NCBI GenBank assembly: GCA_002347755.1 | Contig: DDXT01000029.1 | Location: 1 to 35,717, forward strand | Direction of reading: 5' to 3' | Origin: Caryophanales bacterium UBA2253 | GTDB taxonomy: Bacteria; Bacillota_I; Bacilli_A; ML615J-28; CAG-698 | DNA: 35,717 nucleotides | Shown here: piece after piece, positions 23,274 to 30,260 of the stretch | Layout of the letters: every line of letters begins with the position of its first letter | How positions within the stretch are numbered: the first letter of the stretch is position 1 | Made by a program: the position numbers and the translations under genes | The notes under the pieces: model-generated | What the model was told of the DNA's origin: nothing | Seen by the model: the letters and a program-made list of their open reading frames with translations, nothing else | The model's database searches: none

Positions 23274-25416
23274 AGTATTGACCAATGAACCGCTGATCAA
23301 GATCACCGGCATGAAAAAATATTTTCCGCTGAAAAAAACCAACCTCTTTCAAAGAGAGGCTCTGACCGTCAAAGCCAATGACGGCATCGATCTGATCATT
23401 CACAAAGGCGAAACTTTAGGATTGGTCGGTGAGAGCGGCTGCGGAAAATCCACCCTGGGTCGGGTCCTCCTCCAATTGTATCCTCAGACTTCGGGAAAAA
23501 TCATCTATTACGGATATACTCTGGAAGAGTACTCCCCGCGTTATTTGTTTTCGGAGATCCGAAGACTGAAACGGTCGCGGAGAAAATATCAAAGACTGCT
23601 GGCAAAGATTCCGGTGATTGAACGTTCGATCCAAACGGCAAAAAACAATCCGAAACAGGTGGCCCTCCGCGAGCGATACGGCCGTCAAGTTCAGATCATG
23701 AAATCGGAATGCGAAGCCATCGCCGAAAAATGTAAAAACGAATACGGAACATTCATTGCTGTCAACAAACCAAAAGTGTTTCAACATTATCTGAAACTTA
23801 ACGCCAAGGTCTATAAAAACGAAGACGAAATTTCCAAGTTGGAGATGAACATCAGCCGATTCGAGGCTGATTTGGAAAAAGCCAAACTGATCAAAAATCC
23901 AAAGGCTGAAGCCGAGGTTGCGGCCATCCAAAAGCAATTGGAAAACGCGGATTTGAACCTGATCGCCGATTTGAACAAAAAATTGGGAATTGCCGAAAGA
24001 CGCGCTCAAGCCCATGTCCTCGAAGTTGACCTGGAGATCCGCGAAGCCCGAAAACACATCAATCTGATCAAGACCGACAATGCGCAAATTGTTTCCCGGA
24101 TCAAATCCGGATTGGAGAAAACGATCGAGTTGAACACCGAGATCCTGACCGCTTTGGTAAATTGCAAAACCGAACATTTTCTCAAACAACAAAGGATCAA
24201 AGAGTATGAGGAATTCATCAATTTTACGAAAAAACAGCAGGAAATGGCCAGGATCCGAAAGAGAATCGACGCCCTGCTCAGCAAAACCGCGAATGTTACC
24301 GGAGCGTTTATTCTTTCCGATGACATTGACGAAGTGTCAAAGAAATTGTTTCGAAACATCGATTTGCTCCACCACATTCAGTTAAACAAAGACAAACTGA
24401 CGCTTTTGAATGTTAAAAAATTCAAACTGCAACAGAAAGCCGCTGATCCGGATCACCGGTATACCGAATTTCAAATCGACGTTTTCAACGAAAGAATCGA
24501 CAAAGTTGACAAAAAGATCCGGGCATTTGAAGCTCAAAACGACGAACTAAGTGCGAAAACCCAAAAATTGACCGAAGAGATCAAAAAAGCCAACGAAGCG
24601 CTTTCCGGCCACGAAATGTACGAAACTCTGGAAAACCAAAAAGAAAAAGGCCTTGACCTGTCCCGCTTGACTCACGAGGAAATGCGCCGGTTGCGTCAGG
24701 ACATGCAACTGATTTTCCAGGATCCGTATTCTTCGCTCAATCCGCGTCTGACCGTCGGCCAGATCATTGGCGAAGGACTGAAAGCTCACAACGTGGAAAA
24801 CAAGAGCAAAGATTCTTATCAGGACATCATTCTGAAAACGATGGAAAAATGCGGGTTGGCGCCATATATGCTTCATCGTTATCCGCATCAGTTCTCCGGC
24901 GGACAGCGCCAGAGAATTGGGATCGCCCGAGCCCTGGCCGTCAATCCGAAGTTCATTGTCTGCGACGAAGCCGTCAGCGCCCTCGACGTTTCCATTCAGT
25001 CTCAGGTCATCAACCTGCTTGAAGATTTGCGAGACGAAGAAAACCTGACTTATTTATTCATATCGCATGACCTCAGCGTCATTAAACACATCAGCGACCG
25101 GATTGGAGTCATGTACCTTGGCAAAATGGTGGAACTTGGAAACTCCGACGATGTCTACAGAAATCCGCTCCACCCTTATACCAAAGCGCTGATTTCCGCG
25201 ATTCCGACTACCGATCAAGGAGAGAAACATCGAATTTTCTTGGAAGGGGACATTCCGTCGAATGTCTTCCCGCCAAGCGGATGCAAGTTCCGAACCCGAT
25301 GCCCGTTGGCCCGAAAGGAATGCGCGCGTGCCGTTCCGGAATTCCGAGAAGTCGAGCCAGGACGATTCGTTGCGTGCCATTACTATGAAGAAACAAGAAA
25401 TATTAAACCGAATTAA
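23260..25416 (+). CDS. oppF: ATPase OppF with a ~380-residue coiled-coil insertion
   Basis: The second ATPase. It has 718 residues instead of about 310-330. The N-terminal part has Walker A GESGCGKST at 57-65. Where the normal sequence would continue for a few residues to the Q-loop, an insertion runs from about 88 to 467. It is rich in Lys, Glu, Ala and Leu and has long heptad-like helices. The ATPase fold then resumes at LTHEEMRRLRQDMQLIFQDP, followed by SGGQRQRIGIARAL and FIVCDEAVSALD, and the usual Cys-containing end. All catalytic motifs are intact. From memory, mycoplasma OppF proteins are also unusually long (over 800 residues), so a related insertion may be shared. Confidence 0.9.
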   Translation: MGKSKVLTNEPLIKITGMKKYFPLKKTNLFQREALTVKANDGIDLIIHKGETLGLVGESGCGKSTLGRVLLQLYPQTSGKIIYYGYTLEEYSPRYLFSEIRRLKRSRRKYQRLLAKIPVIERSIQTAKNNPKQVALRERYGRQVQIMKSECEAIAEKCKNEYGTFIAVNKPKVFQHYLKLNAKVYKNEDEISKLEMNISRFEADLEKAKLIKNPKAEAEVAAIQKQLENADLNLIADLNKKLGIAERRAQAHVLEVDLEIREARKHINLIKTDNAQIVSRIKSGLEKTIELNTEILTALVNCKTEHFLKQQRIKEYEEFINFTKKQQEMARIRKRIDALLSKTANVTGAFILSDDIDEVSKKLFRNIDLLHHIQLNKDKLTLLNVKKFKLQQKAADPDHRYTEFQIDVFNERIDKVDKKIRAFEAQNDELSAKTQKLTEEIKKANEALSGHEMYETLENQKEKGLDLSRLTHEEMRRLRQDMQLIFQDPYSSLNPRLTVGQIIGEGLKAHNVENKSKDSYQDIILKTMEKCGLAPYMLHRYPHQFSGGQRQRIGIARALAVNPKFIVCDEAVSALDVSIQSQVINLLEDLRDEENLTYLFISHDLSVIKHISDRIGVMYLGKMVELGNSDDVYRNPLHPYTKALISAIPTTDQGEKHRIFLEGDIPSNVFPPSGCKFRTRCPLARKECARAVPEFREVEPGRFVACHYYEETRNIKPN

Positions 25417-25591
25417 GATTACCCCCGAGAAGGAGCGCATCGCCAGAGAAAATCTGGCGAAAACTCCGCTTGAGAAAGGCGATTTCAAAGCTTTGCTGAT
25501 CGCTTCTTTCTTGATGTTCGTTCTCCCGACCCTGCTGGTGCTTGGGTTGCTGGCCTTCATCATGTGGCTGTTGTTTTTTGCCGGAAGGTAA
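25385..25591 (+). CDS. Small single-pass membrane protein, function unknown
   Basis: A 68-residue frame, starting MKKQEILNRIKITPEKER. A basic/acidic N-terminal half is followed by one long hydrophobic segment (about 38-65). The start overlaps the end of oppF by 32 bases in another frame, and the stop is 17 bases before spx. No clear Shine-Dalgarno is visible, so translation would depend on coupling. I do not recognise a family. The hydrophobic segment and position suggest it is real rather than a chance frame. Confidence 0.55.
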   Translation: MKKQEILNRIKITPEKERIARENLAKTPLEKGDFKALLIASFLMFVLPTLLVLGLLAFIMWLLFFAGR

Positions 25592-25608
25592 AAAAAGAAG
25601 GAGGGACC

Positions 25609-26046
25609 ATGATAAAAATTTACACTTCTCCGAGTTGCTCATCCTGCCGAAAAGTAAAAAAGTACTTTCAGCAGTATAAAATCCCTTTTATCGAGAAGAA
25701 CATTCTGACCACCCCTTTGTATCGCGAAGATATCTATAAAATGCTGATGAACAGCGAAAGCGGGTTTGAAGACATCATTTCGACACGGTCAAATGTTTTC
25801 AAAGAACTGAATGTTGACTTGGGTAAAATGAAGACCAATGAGTTGGTGGAGTTCATTGTCAATAACCCGAGCGTTCTGAAGCGCCCGATCATCGTGACGG
25901 ATTCGGAAATACAAGTCGGATACAATGATGATGACATCGAATTATTCCTTCCTCCGGAATTGCGCGACATTGAATGCCAGGATTGCGTTCCTCCAAAAGA
26001 TTGCGACTATCGAAACAACATCAAGATTCTCAACAAACGGGTATGA
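25609..26046 (+). CDS. spx: Spx/ArsC-family regulator with a cysteine-rich tail
   Basis: A thioredoxin-fold protein. Spx binds the RNA polymerase alpha subunit and redirects transcription under disulfide stress. The 145 residues include the redox motif CSSC at 10-13, and LKRPIIVTD with Arg92, the position important in Bacillus Spx. YNDDDIELFLP also matches Spx. Normal Spx has about 131 residues. This one has a divergent tail with Cys123, Cys126 and Cys132, which is unusual. The ATG at 25609 is preceded by AAGGAGG. It probably shares the opp transcript or uses a promoter inside it. A plain ArsC-like reductase is less likely. Confidence 0.8.
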   Translation: MIKIYTSPSCSSCRKVKKYFQQYKIPFIEKNILTTPLYREDIYKMLMNSESGFEDIISTRSNVFKELNVDLGKMKTNELVEFIVNNPSVLKRPIIVTDSEIQVGYNDDDIELFLPPELRDIECQDCVPPKDCDYRNNIKILNKRV

Positions 26047-26056
26047 AATCAAAACA

Positions 26057-26085
26057 AAAACAGCTAAGAATTGCTTAGCTGTTTT
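26057..26085. terminator. Bidirectional terminator between spx and the CYTH gene
   Basis: A 12-bp stem, AAAACAGCTAAG / CTTAGCTGTTTT, with loop AATTG and extra T. It abuts the stop codon of the minus-strand CYTH gene (26086-26088). Confidence 0.88.
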
Positions 26086-26655
26086 TTAACTTAAGCGTTT
26101 AAAAGCATTGTAGGCGCGTTTGATTTTTTTGTCTGATTTTTTGTATTGGATTTCCAATTCGCTGATGATCTGGATGAACTCTTTTTTTCCGCCGCTGTAA
26201 GTTTTGGCTTCGTATTCCAATTCATAATCGGTCATTCCCAAATAATCGCTCTTGTCAATGAATAGAACCCCAGTTTTAAAAGGCATATACATTCTCAGAG
26301 TGGAAAGGCTCAAGAAATTGACCAATTTCTGGTTGCCAATCAAAGCGGCCAGTTCGGTCCGGATTTCGCTTTCGGGAGCAATTCCGGTGGCTTTGATCTC
26401 GCTGAAGGCATCCTGATCGATGGGAATCGTTGTTTCTTGTATGCTATACCCTTTTTTGCGTTTGAGGGTCATTTCCAATTCATCCCGTTCGCGGACGCGA
26501 AGCGAAGCGTCCAAAGCTTTCAAAGAAAATCTTGGCGTGTCGAAGTAATGATTGGTTTGGTAATCGCTGCGATTTCCCTTGAATTTCTCCAATAACCGCT
26601 CATATTCTTCTTTCGTCAAAAGCGTTTTGAATTCTACTTCCGTATTGGTATGCAT
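26086..26655 (-). CDS. CYTH-domain protein (YjbK-like)
   Basis: The CYTH fold (adenylyl cyclase/thiamine triphosphatase superfamily) acts on triphosphates or polyphosphate. The 189-residue protein begins MHTNTEVEFK, which contains the ExExK signature (Glu6, Glu8, Lys10). Basic segments such as LRVRER and TLKRKKGYSIQET follow, as expected for the triphosphate tunnel. The start at 26655 has AAGGATGAAGGG upstream; the longer frame to 26736 covers the promoter (TATAAT on the complement near 26695). It is divergent from relQ-nadK. In Bacillus the same three families are neighbours (yjbK, yjbM, yjbN), which supports the call. Substrate unknown. Confidence 0.82.
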   Translation of the reverse strand: MHTNTEVEFKTLLTKEEYERLLEKFKGNRSDYQTNHYFDTPRFSLKALDASLRVRERDELEMTLKRKKGYSIQETTIPIDQDAFSEIKATGIAPESEIRTELAALIGNQKLVNFLSLSTLRMYMPFKTGVLFIDKSDYLGMTDYELEYEAKTYSGGKKEFIQIISELEIQYKKSDKKIKRAYNAFKRLS

Positions 26656-26765
26656 AATTTTCCCTTCATCCTTCTTTTGTTTTACTACTAGTATATTATA
26701 CATATATATAAATAAAATGCAATAGTTTTTGCACAACCCTCAAACAATCATTAATTTTCACATTA

Positions 26766-26795
26766 TTGTACAAAAAAGCGATTTTATGGTAAAAT
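26766..26795 (+). promoter_or_regulatory. Promoter of relQ-nadK
   Basis: TTGTAC (26766-26771), an 18-base spacer and TAAAAT (26790-26795), 40 bases before relQ. Confidence 0.5.
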
Positions 26796-26834
26796 TATCA
26801 CAGACCAAAAAATTCATCGCGAAAGGATTAAAGC

Positions 26835-27512
26835 ATGATTAACGAAAATCTCTACTGGCAATCTTTTTTATTGCCTTATGAATTGGCGGTAGGCGGCTTC
26901 ATCATCAAACTGGAATCAATGCGCAAGGAGTTCATTCTGAAAAACCAAAGCAGTCCGATCGAGATCGTCTCCGGGCGGGTCAAATCGGTCAGTAGCATTT
27001 TGGAGAAAGCCGAGCGGCTGAACATTGATTTCAATCACATTCCGGAAGGAATTTATGACATCGCCGGAATCCGGGTTACTTGCAGATACATCGAAGATGT
27101 CTACAAAGTCGCGGAACTTTTGAAATCGCGCAAGGACATCGATATTTTCTTGGTGAAAGATTACATCAAAGACCCCAAACCGAGCGGTTATCGTTCTTTG
27201 CATCTGATTGCCAGATACAACGTTGAGACCGTGGACGGGCGAATGCCGATCAACATGGAGTTTCAGATTCGAACCCATGCCATGCATCTTTGGGCTTCGA
27301 TCGAACATACATTGAAATATAAATACTACCGTCAGATCCCGGAAGGGATTCAAACCCGCCTGGTTCAGGCTTCGAAAATCGTCGCGGAACTGGATGAAGA
27401 AATGACCAAGATCAAACAAGCAATGAGCGAAGCAAGCGTCGAAAAAGTTCGGGAAGACGAAGCTTCTTTGGAAGAAATGGATGTCTTCCTGAACAGCCTG
27501 AAGAAATGGTGA
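26835..27512 (+). CDS. relQ: Small alarmone synthetase RelQ (GTP pyrophosphokinase)
   Basis: Makes (p)ppGpp from GTP/GDP and ATP without a hydrolase domain. It has 225 residues. The RelA/SpoT synthetase motifs are GRVKSVSSILEKAER, YDIAGIRVTCRY, KDPKPSGYRSLHL (the G-loop) and EFQIRTHAMHLWASIEHTLKYK. A C-terminal helical tail is typical of RelQ tetramers. Order with nadK downstream and CYTH upstream is that of Bacillus yjbK-yjbM-yjbN. AAAGGA precedes the ATG. The gap to nadK is four bases. Confidence 0.93.
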   Translation: MINENLYWQSFLLPYELAVGGFIIKLESMRKEFILKNQSSPIEIVSGRVKSVSSILEKAERLNIDFNHIPEGIYDIAGIRVTCRYIEDVYKVAELLKSRKDIDIFLVKDYIKDPKPSGYRSLHLIARYNVETVDGRMPINMEFQIRTHAMHLWASIEHTLKYKYYRQIPEGIQTRLVQASKIVAELDEEMTKIKQAMSEASVEKVREDEASLEEMDVFLNSLKKW

Positions 27513-27516
27513 TTCA

Positions 27517-28263
27517 ATGAAATACGCGCGATTCGGCCGGGAAAATCCCCTCGACATCCCGTTTGAGCGGGATGATTTTCATCCGGACGTCATATTTTCT
27601 TTTGGAGGAGACGGAACCATGCTGGCGGCCATTCACCAATACATGGATCGACTTGAAAAGGTCCGGTTCATCGGCATCAATACTGGAAGGCTGGGCTTCT
27701 TTACCGATTTTGAGATCGACGAACTGCCGATGCTTTTTGAACTTTTAAAAACCAACGAATACGAACTGAATGAGTTTCACATTCTGGAGTATTCGCTGAT
27801 CAATGACAACCATACCCTCACCGGGTATGCGGTCAACGAACTGGCCATCATCAATCCCGTTCACACGCAGAACATTGATGTTTTCATCAACGGAGCGCAT
27901 TTCGAGACTTTCCGGGGAACCGGGTTGCTGGTTTCGCCTCCGACCGGAAGCACCGCTTACAACAAATCGCTGGGCGGAAGCATCATCGATCCGAAGATCA
28001 AAGCCATCCAAATGACCGAGATCGCACCCATCAACAACCGCGTTTTCCGAAGCTTGTCTGCACCGTTGATCCTTTCCCAGGAATCAAAGATCGAATTAAA
28101 AACCGTCGAAAGAAGCGAACTATTCATCAGTGCGGACGGGGTCAGGCTGGATTTTGCGAACCTGCGAAAAGTAACCACCCGGCTTTCGGACCGGACCGTG
28201 ACTTTCATCGTCAAAAAAAACACGAACTTTTTCCATCGTGTCCAAAGAGCGTTTTTAAAGTAA
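27517..28263 (+). CDS. nadK: NAD kinase
   Basis: Phosphorylates NAD to NADP. The 248-residue protein has the GGDGT motif at 30-34, the conserved NELAI (the NE/D motif) and LVSPPTGSTAYNKSLGG. It starts MKYARFGRENP, a little shorter at the N-terminus than Bacillus NadF. It is co-transcribed with relQ. The terminator right after the stop also serves clpP from the other side. Confidence 0.95.
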   Translation: MKYARFGRENPLDIPFERDDFHPDVIFSFGGDGTMLAAIHQYMDRLEKVRFIGINTGRLGFFTDFEIDELPMLFELLKTNEYELNEFHILEYSLINDNHTLTGYAVNELAIINPVHTQNIDVFINGAHFETFRGTGLLVSPPTGSTAYNKSLGGSIIDPKIKAIQMTEIAPINNRVFRSLSAPLILSQESKIELKTVERSELFISADGVRLDFANLRKVTTRLSDRTVTFIVKKNTNFFHRVQRAFLK

Positions 28264-28299
28264 AAAAGGGCTAAAGAGTTTTCTCTTTAGCTTTTTTTT
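28262..28299. terminator. Bidirectional terminator between nadK and clpP
   Basis: GCTAAAGAG-TTTT-CTCTTTAGC (9-bp stem) is flanked by an A-run and eight T. It contains the last codons and stop of clpP. Confidence 0.88.
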
Positions 28300-28870
28300 G
28301 CATGATGCTGTCAATGATTCCGTAAGCCAGGGCTTCTTCGGAAAACATGTAATTATCCCGTTCGGTATCAAAGTTGATCTGATCGTAGGACTTGCCGGTC
28401 TTTTCCGCAAGAATGCGGTTGACACGCTCTTTGACGCGTAAAATGTGTTTGGCGGCGATTTGAATTTCGGTCGCTTGGCCAGAAGCGCCCCCCAGCGGTT
28501 GGTGGATTAGAATCTCGCTGTTCGGAAGCGCCGAACGTTTTCCCTTGGTCCCGCTGGCCAGAAGAAAGGCCGCCATGGAAGCCGCCATGCCGATGCAGAT
28601 GGTGGCCACGTCCGGAGCCACCAGGTTCATGGTGTCATAGATGGCCATTCCCGCCGTGATGGATCCCCCGGGGGAATTGATGTACAAAAAAATATCTTTC
28701 TCGGAATCTTCGGCAGAAAGAAACAATAATTGAGCGACAACAGAATTGGCCAAGTCATCGTCGATTTCCCCGCTGAGCATGATGATGCGGTCTTTCAGAA
28801 GCCGGGAATAGATATCGTATGAGCGTTCTCCCAAAGATGTCCTTTCGATTACAATCGGTGCATAAGTCAT
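28271..28870 (-). CDS. clpP: ATP-dependent Clp protease proteolytic subunit
   Basis: A serine protease that forms a 14-subunit chamber and works with ClpX or ClpC. The catalytic triad is complete: Ser98 (GMAASMAAF), His123 (LIHQPLGG) and Asp172 (TERDNYMF). The 199-residue length and the N-terminus MTYAPIVIERTSLGERSYDI, with few residues before the mature part, are typical. AAAGGAGAT precedes the ATG. Its promoter on the minus strand is TTGACA, 17 bases, TAGAAT. No clear CtsR heptad repeat is seen nearby. Confidence 0.97.
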   Translation of the reverse strand: MTYAPIVIERTSLGERSYDIYSRLLKDRIIMLSGEIDDDLANSVVAQLLFLSAEDSEKDIFLYINSPGGSITAGMAIYDTMNLVAPDVATICIGMAASMAAFLLASGTKGKRSALPNSEILIHQPLGGASGQATEIQIAAKHILRVKERVNRILAEKTGKSYDQINFDTERDNYMFSEEALAYGIIDSIMQKKAKEKTL

Positions 28871-28891
28871 GTTTGTATCTCCTTTTGGTTA

Positions 28892-28920
28892 ATTCTACAT
28901 CAACTATCGATCATTGTCAA
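28892..28920 (-). promoter_or_regulatory. Promoter of clpP
   Basis: On the complement: TTGACA (28915-28920), 17 bases, TAGAAT (28892-28897). Confidence 0.8.
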
Positions 28921-28951
28921 ACCAAAAACCCGCCTCTTCGGAAAATTCCTC

Positions 28952-28980
28952 TTGATAAAACGAAATTATGGTGCTATAAT
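28952..28980 (+). promoter_or_regulatory. Promoter of the pheST T-box transcript
   Basis: TTGATA (28952-28957), 17 bases, TATAAT (28975-28980). Confidence 0.8.
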
Positions 28981-28984
28981 TATA

Positions 28985-29211
28985 AAAAAATGAAAGCGAT
29001 GAAAAAGAAGTAGTAACCGGATCAAGCCCGTTTCAGGGAATTGGGATCGTGACTGTGAGTCCCATGCGCGGCATTTCGGCGAATTCGTCTTCGAAGCGGT
29101 TCCAATCAAACCCGCAAAACAAAATTGCGTTATCAAATGTTTGAGTGCAACAATGTTGAACTAAGGTGGTACCGCGGAAATTTCGTCCTTAATTAAGTTA
29201 AGGATTTTTTT
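28985..29211 (+). promoter_or_regulatory. T-box leader of pheST
   Basis: It senses uncharged tRNA-Phe. The T-box AAGGTGGTACCGCGG is at 29163-29177. A likely specifier UUC (29084-29086) lies in GAATTCG. The terminator stem TCCTTAA / TTAAGGA (29186-29204) is followed by seven T. Stem I is built from paired stretches around 29015-29110. Confidence 0.92.
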
Positions 29212-29228
29212 ATTTTTTAGGAGGAAAT

Positions 29229-30251
29229 ATGACCGATCGATTGACGGAATTGAAACAGAAGGTCGAAACTGATCTTCAAGCCGTAAAAACATTCAATGAA
29301 CTGAACGAGACCAAAGCCCTTTACCTTGGGAAGAAAAGCCCGCTTCAGGAAATTCTCGGAAAGATGAAGGAACTAAGCCCCGACGAGCGGAAGACCCTTG
29401 GTCAGAGCATCAATCTGTTCAAAGACTTTGTTGAAGAAAAAGTGGCCGAAAAAGGCCGCGAGCTGGAAGCAGTTAAAATTAAAAACCAGCTTGAAAGCGA
29501 AAAGATCGACGTGACCCTGCCGGGGAAGACGCTGGCTTTCGGACGCAAACATCCGCTTTCCCAAATGCAAGAAGAGCTGGAAGACATTTTCGTGGGCATG
29601 GGTTACAGCATCGCGGAAGGACCGGAAGTCGAACTTGATCTCTATAACTTTGAGATGCTCAATCTTCCGAAAGGCCATCCGGCCCGGGAAATGCAGGACT
29701 CGTTTTACATTGATCCCAACACCCTTCTTCGCACCCATACTTCTCCGGTTCAGGTTCGGACCCTTTTGGCATCCAAAGGCCAACCAGTCAAGATCATCTG
29801 CCCGGGTAAAGTATATCGCCGCGATGACGACGATGCCACCCATTCCCATCAATTCCTCCAGATTGAAGGCTTGGTGGTCGACCGGAACATCACGATGGCC
29901 GATCTGAAGGGTACCTTGTCTGTTTTGATGAAAAAAATGTTTGGAACCAACCTTGACGTTCGCTTCCGTCCGTCCTTTTTCCCGTTCACGGAACCAAGCG
30001 TGGAAGTCGATGTCACTTGCTTCAAATGCAAGGGAAAAGGCTGCTCACTTTGCAAAGGCGGAGGATGGATCGAGATCCTCGGCGCCGGGATGGTGCATCC
30101 GAATGTTCTGAGAATGTCCGGATATGATCCGGAAGAATTCCAGGGCTTTGCTTTCGGGATCGGCATCGAGAGAGTCACGATGCTTCGCTACGGAATTGAC
30201 GACATCCGGAATTTCTATACCGATGATCCGCGATTCCTGAAGCAGTTTTAG
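29229..30251 (+). CDS. pheS: Phenylalanyl-tRNA synthetase alpha subunit
   Basis: The catalytic class II subunit of the alpha2-beta2 enzyme. It has 340 residues: an N-terminal coiled coil (about 1-85), then the catalytic domain. The class II motifs include GYSIAEGPEVE, LLRTHTSPVQVR (motif 2 region) and AFGIGIERVTMLRYGI (motif 3). A CFKCKGKGCSLCKGGGW segment has four Cys, as in other Gram-positive PheS. AGGAGG precedes the ATG. pheT follows after nine bases. Confidence 0.97.
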   Translation: MTDRLTELKQKVETDLQAVKTFNELNETKALYLGKKSPLQEILGKMKELSPDERKTLGQSINLFKDFVEEKVAEKGRELEAVKIKNQLESEKIDVTLPGKTLAFGRKHPLSQMQEELEDIFVGMGYSIAEGPEVELDLYNFEMLNLPKGHPAREMQDSFYIDPNTLLRTHTSPVQVRTLLASKGQPVKIICPGKVYRRDDDDATHSHQFLQIEGLVVDRNITMADLKGTLSVLMKKMFGTNLDVRFRPSFFPFTEPSVEVDVTCFKCKGKGCSLCKGGGWIEILGAGMVHPNVLRMSGYDPEEFQGFAFGIGIERVTMLRYGIDDIRNFYTDDPRFLKQF

Positions 30252-30260
30252 GAGGATGAC

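Noticed and set aside
28892..28920. CtsR operator in front of clpP
   Set aside because: Only a TTGACA promoter box is present. The tandem GGTCAAA heptads of CtsR sites are not seen.
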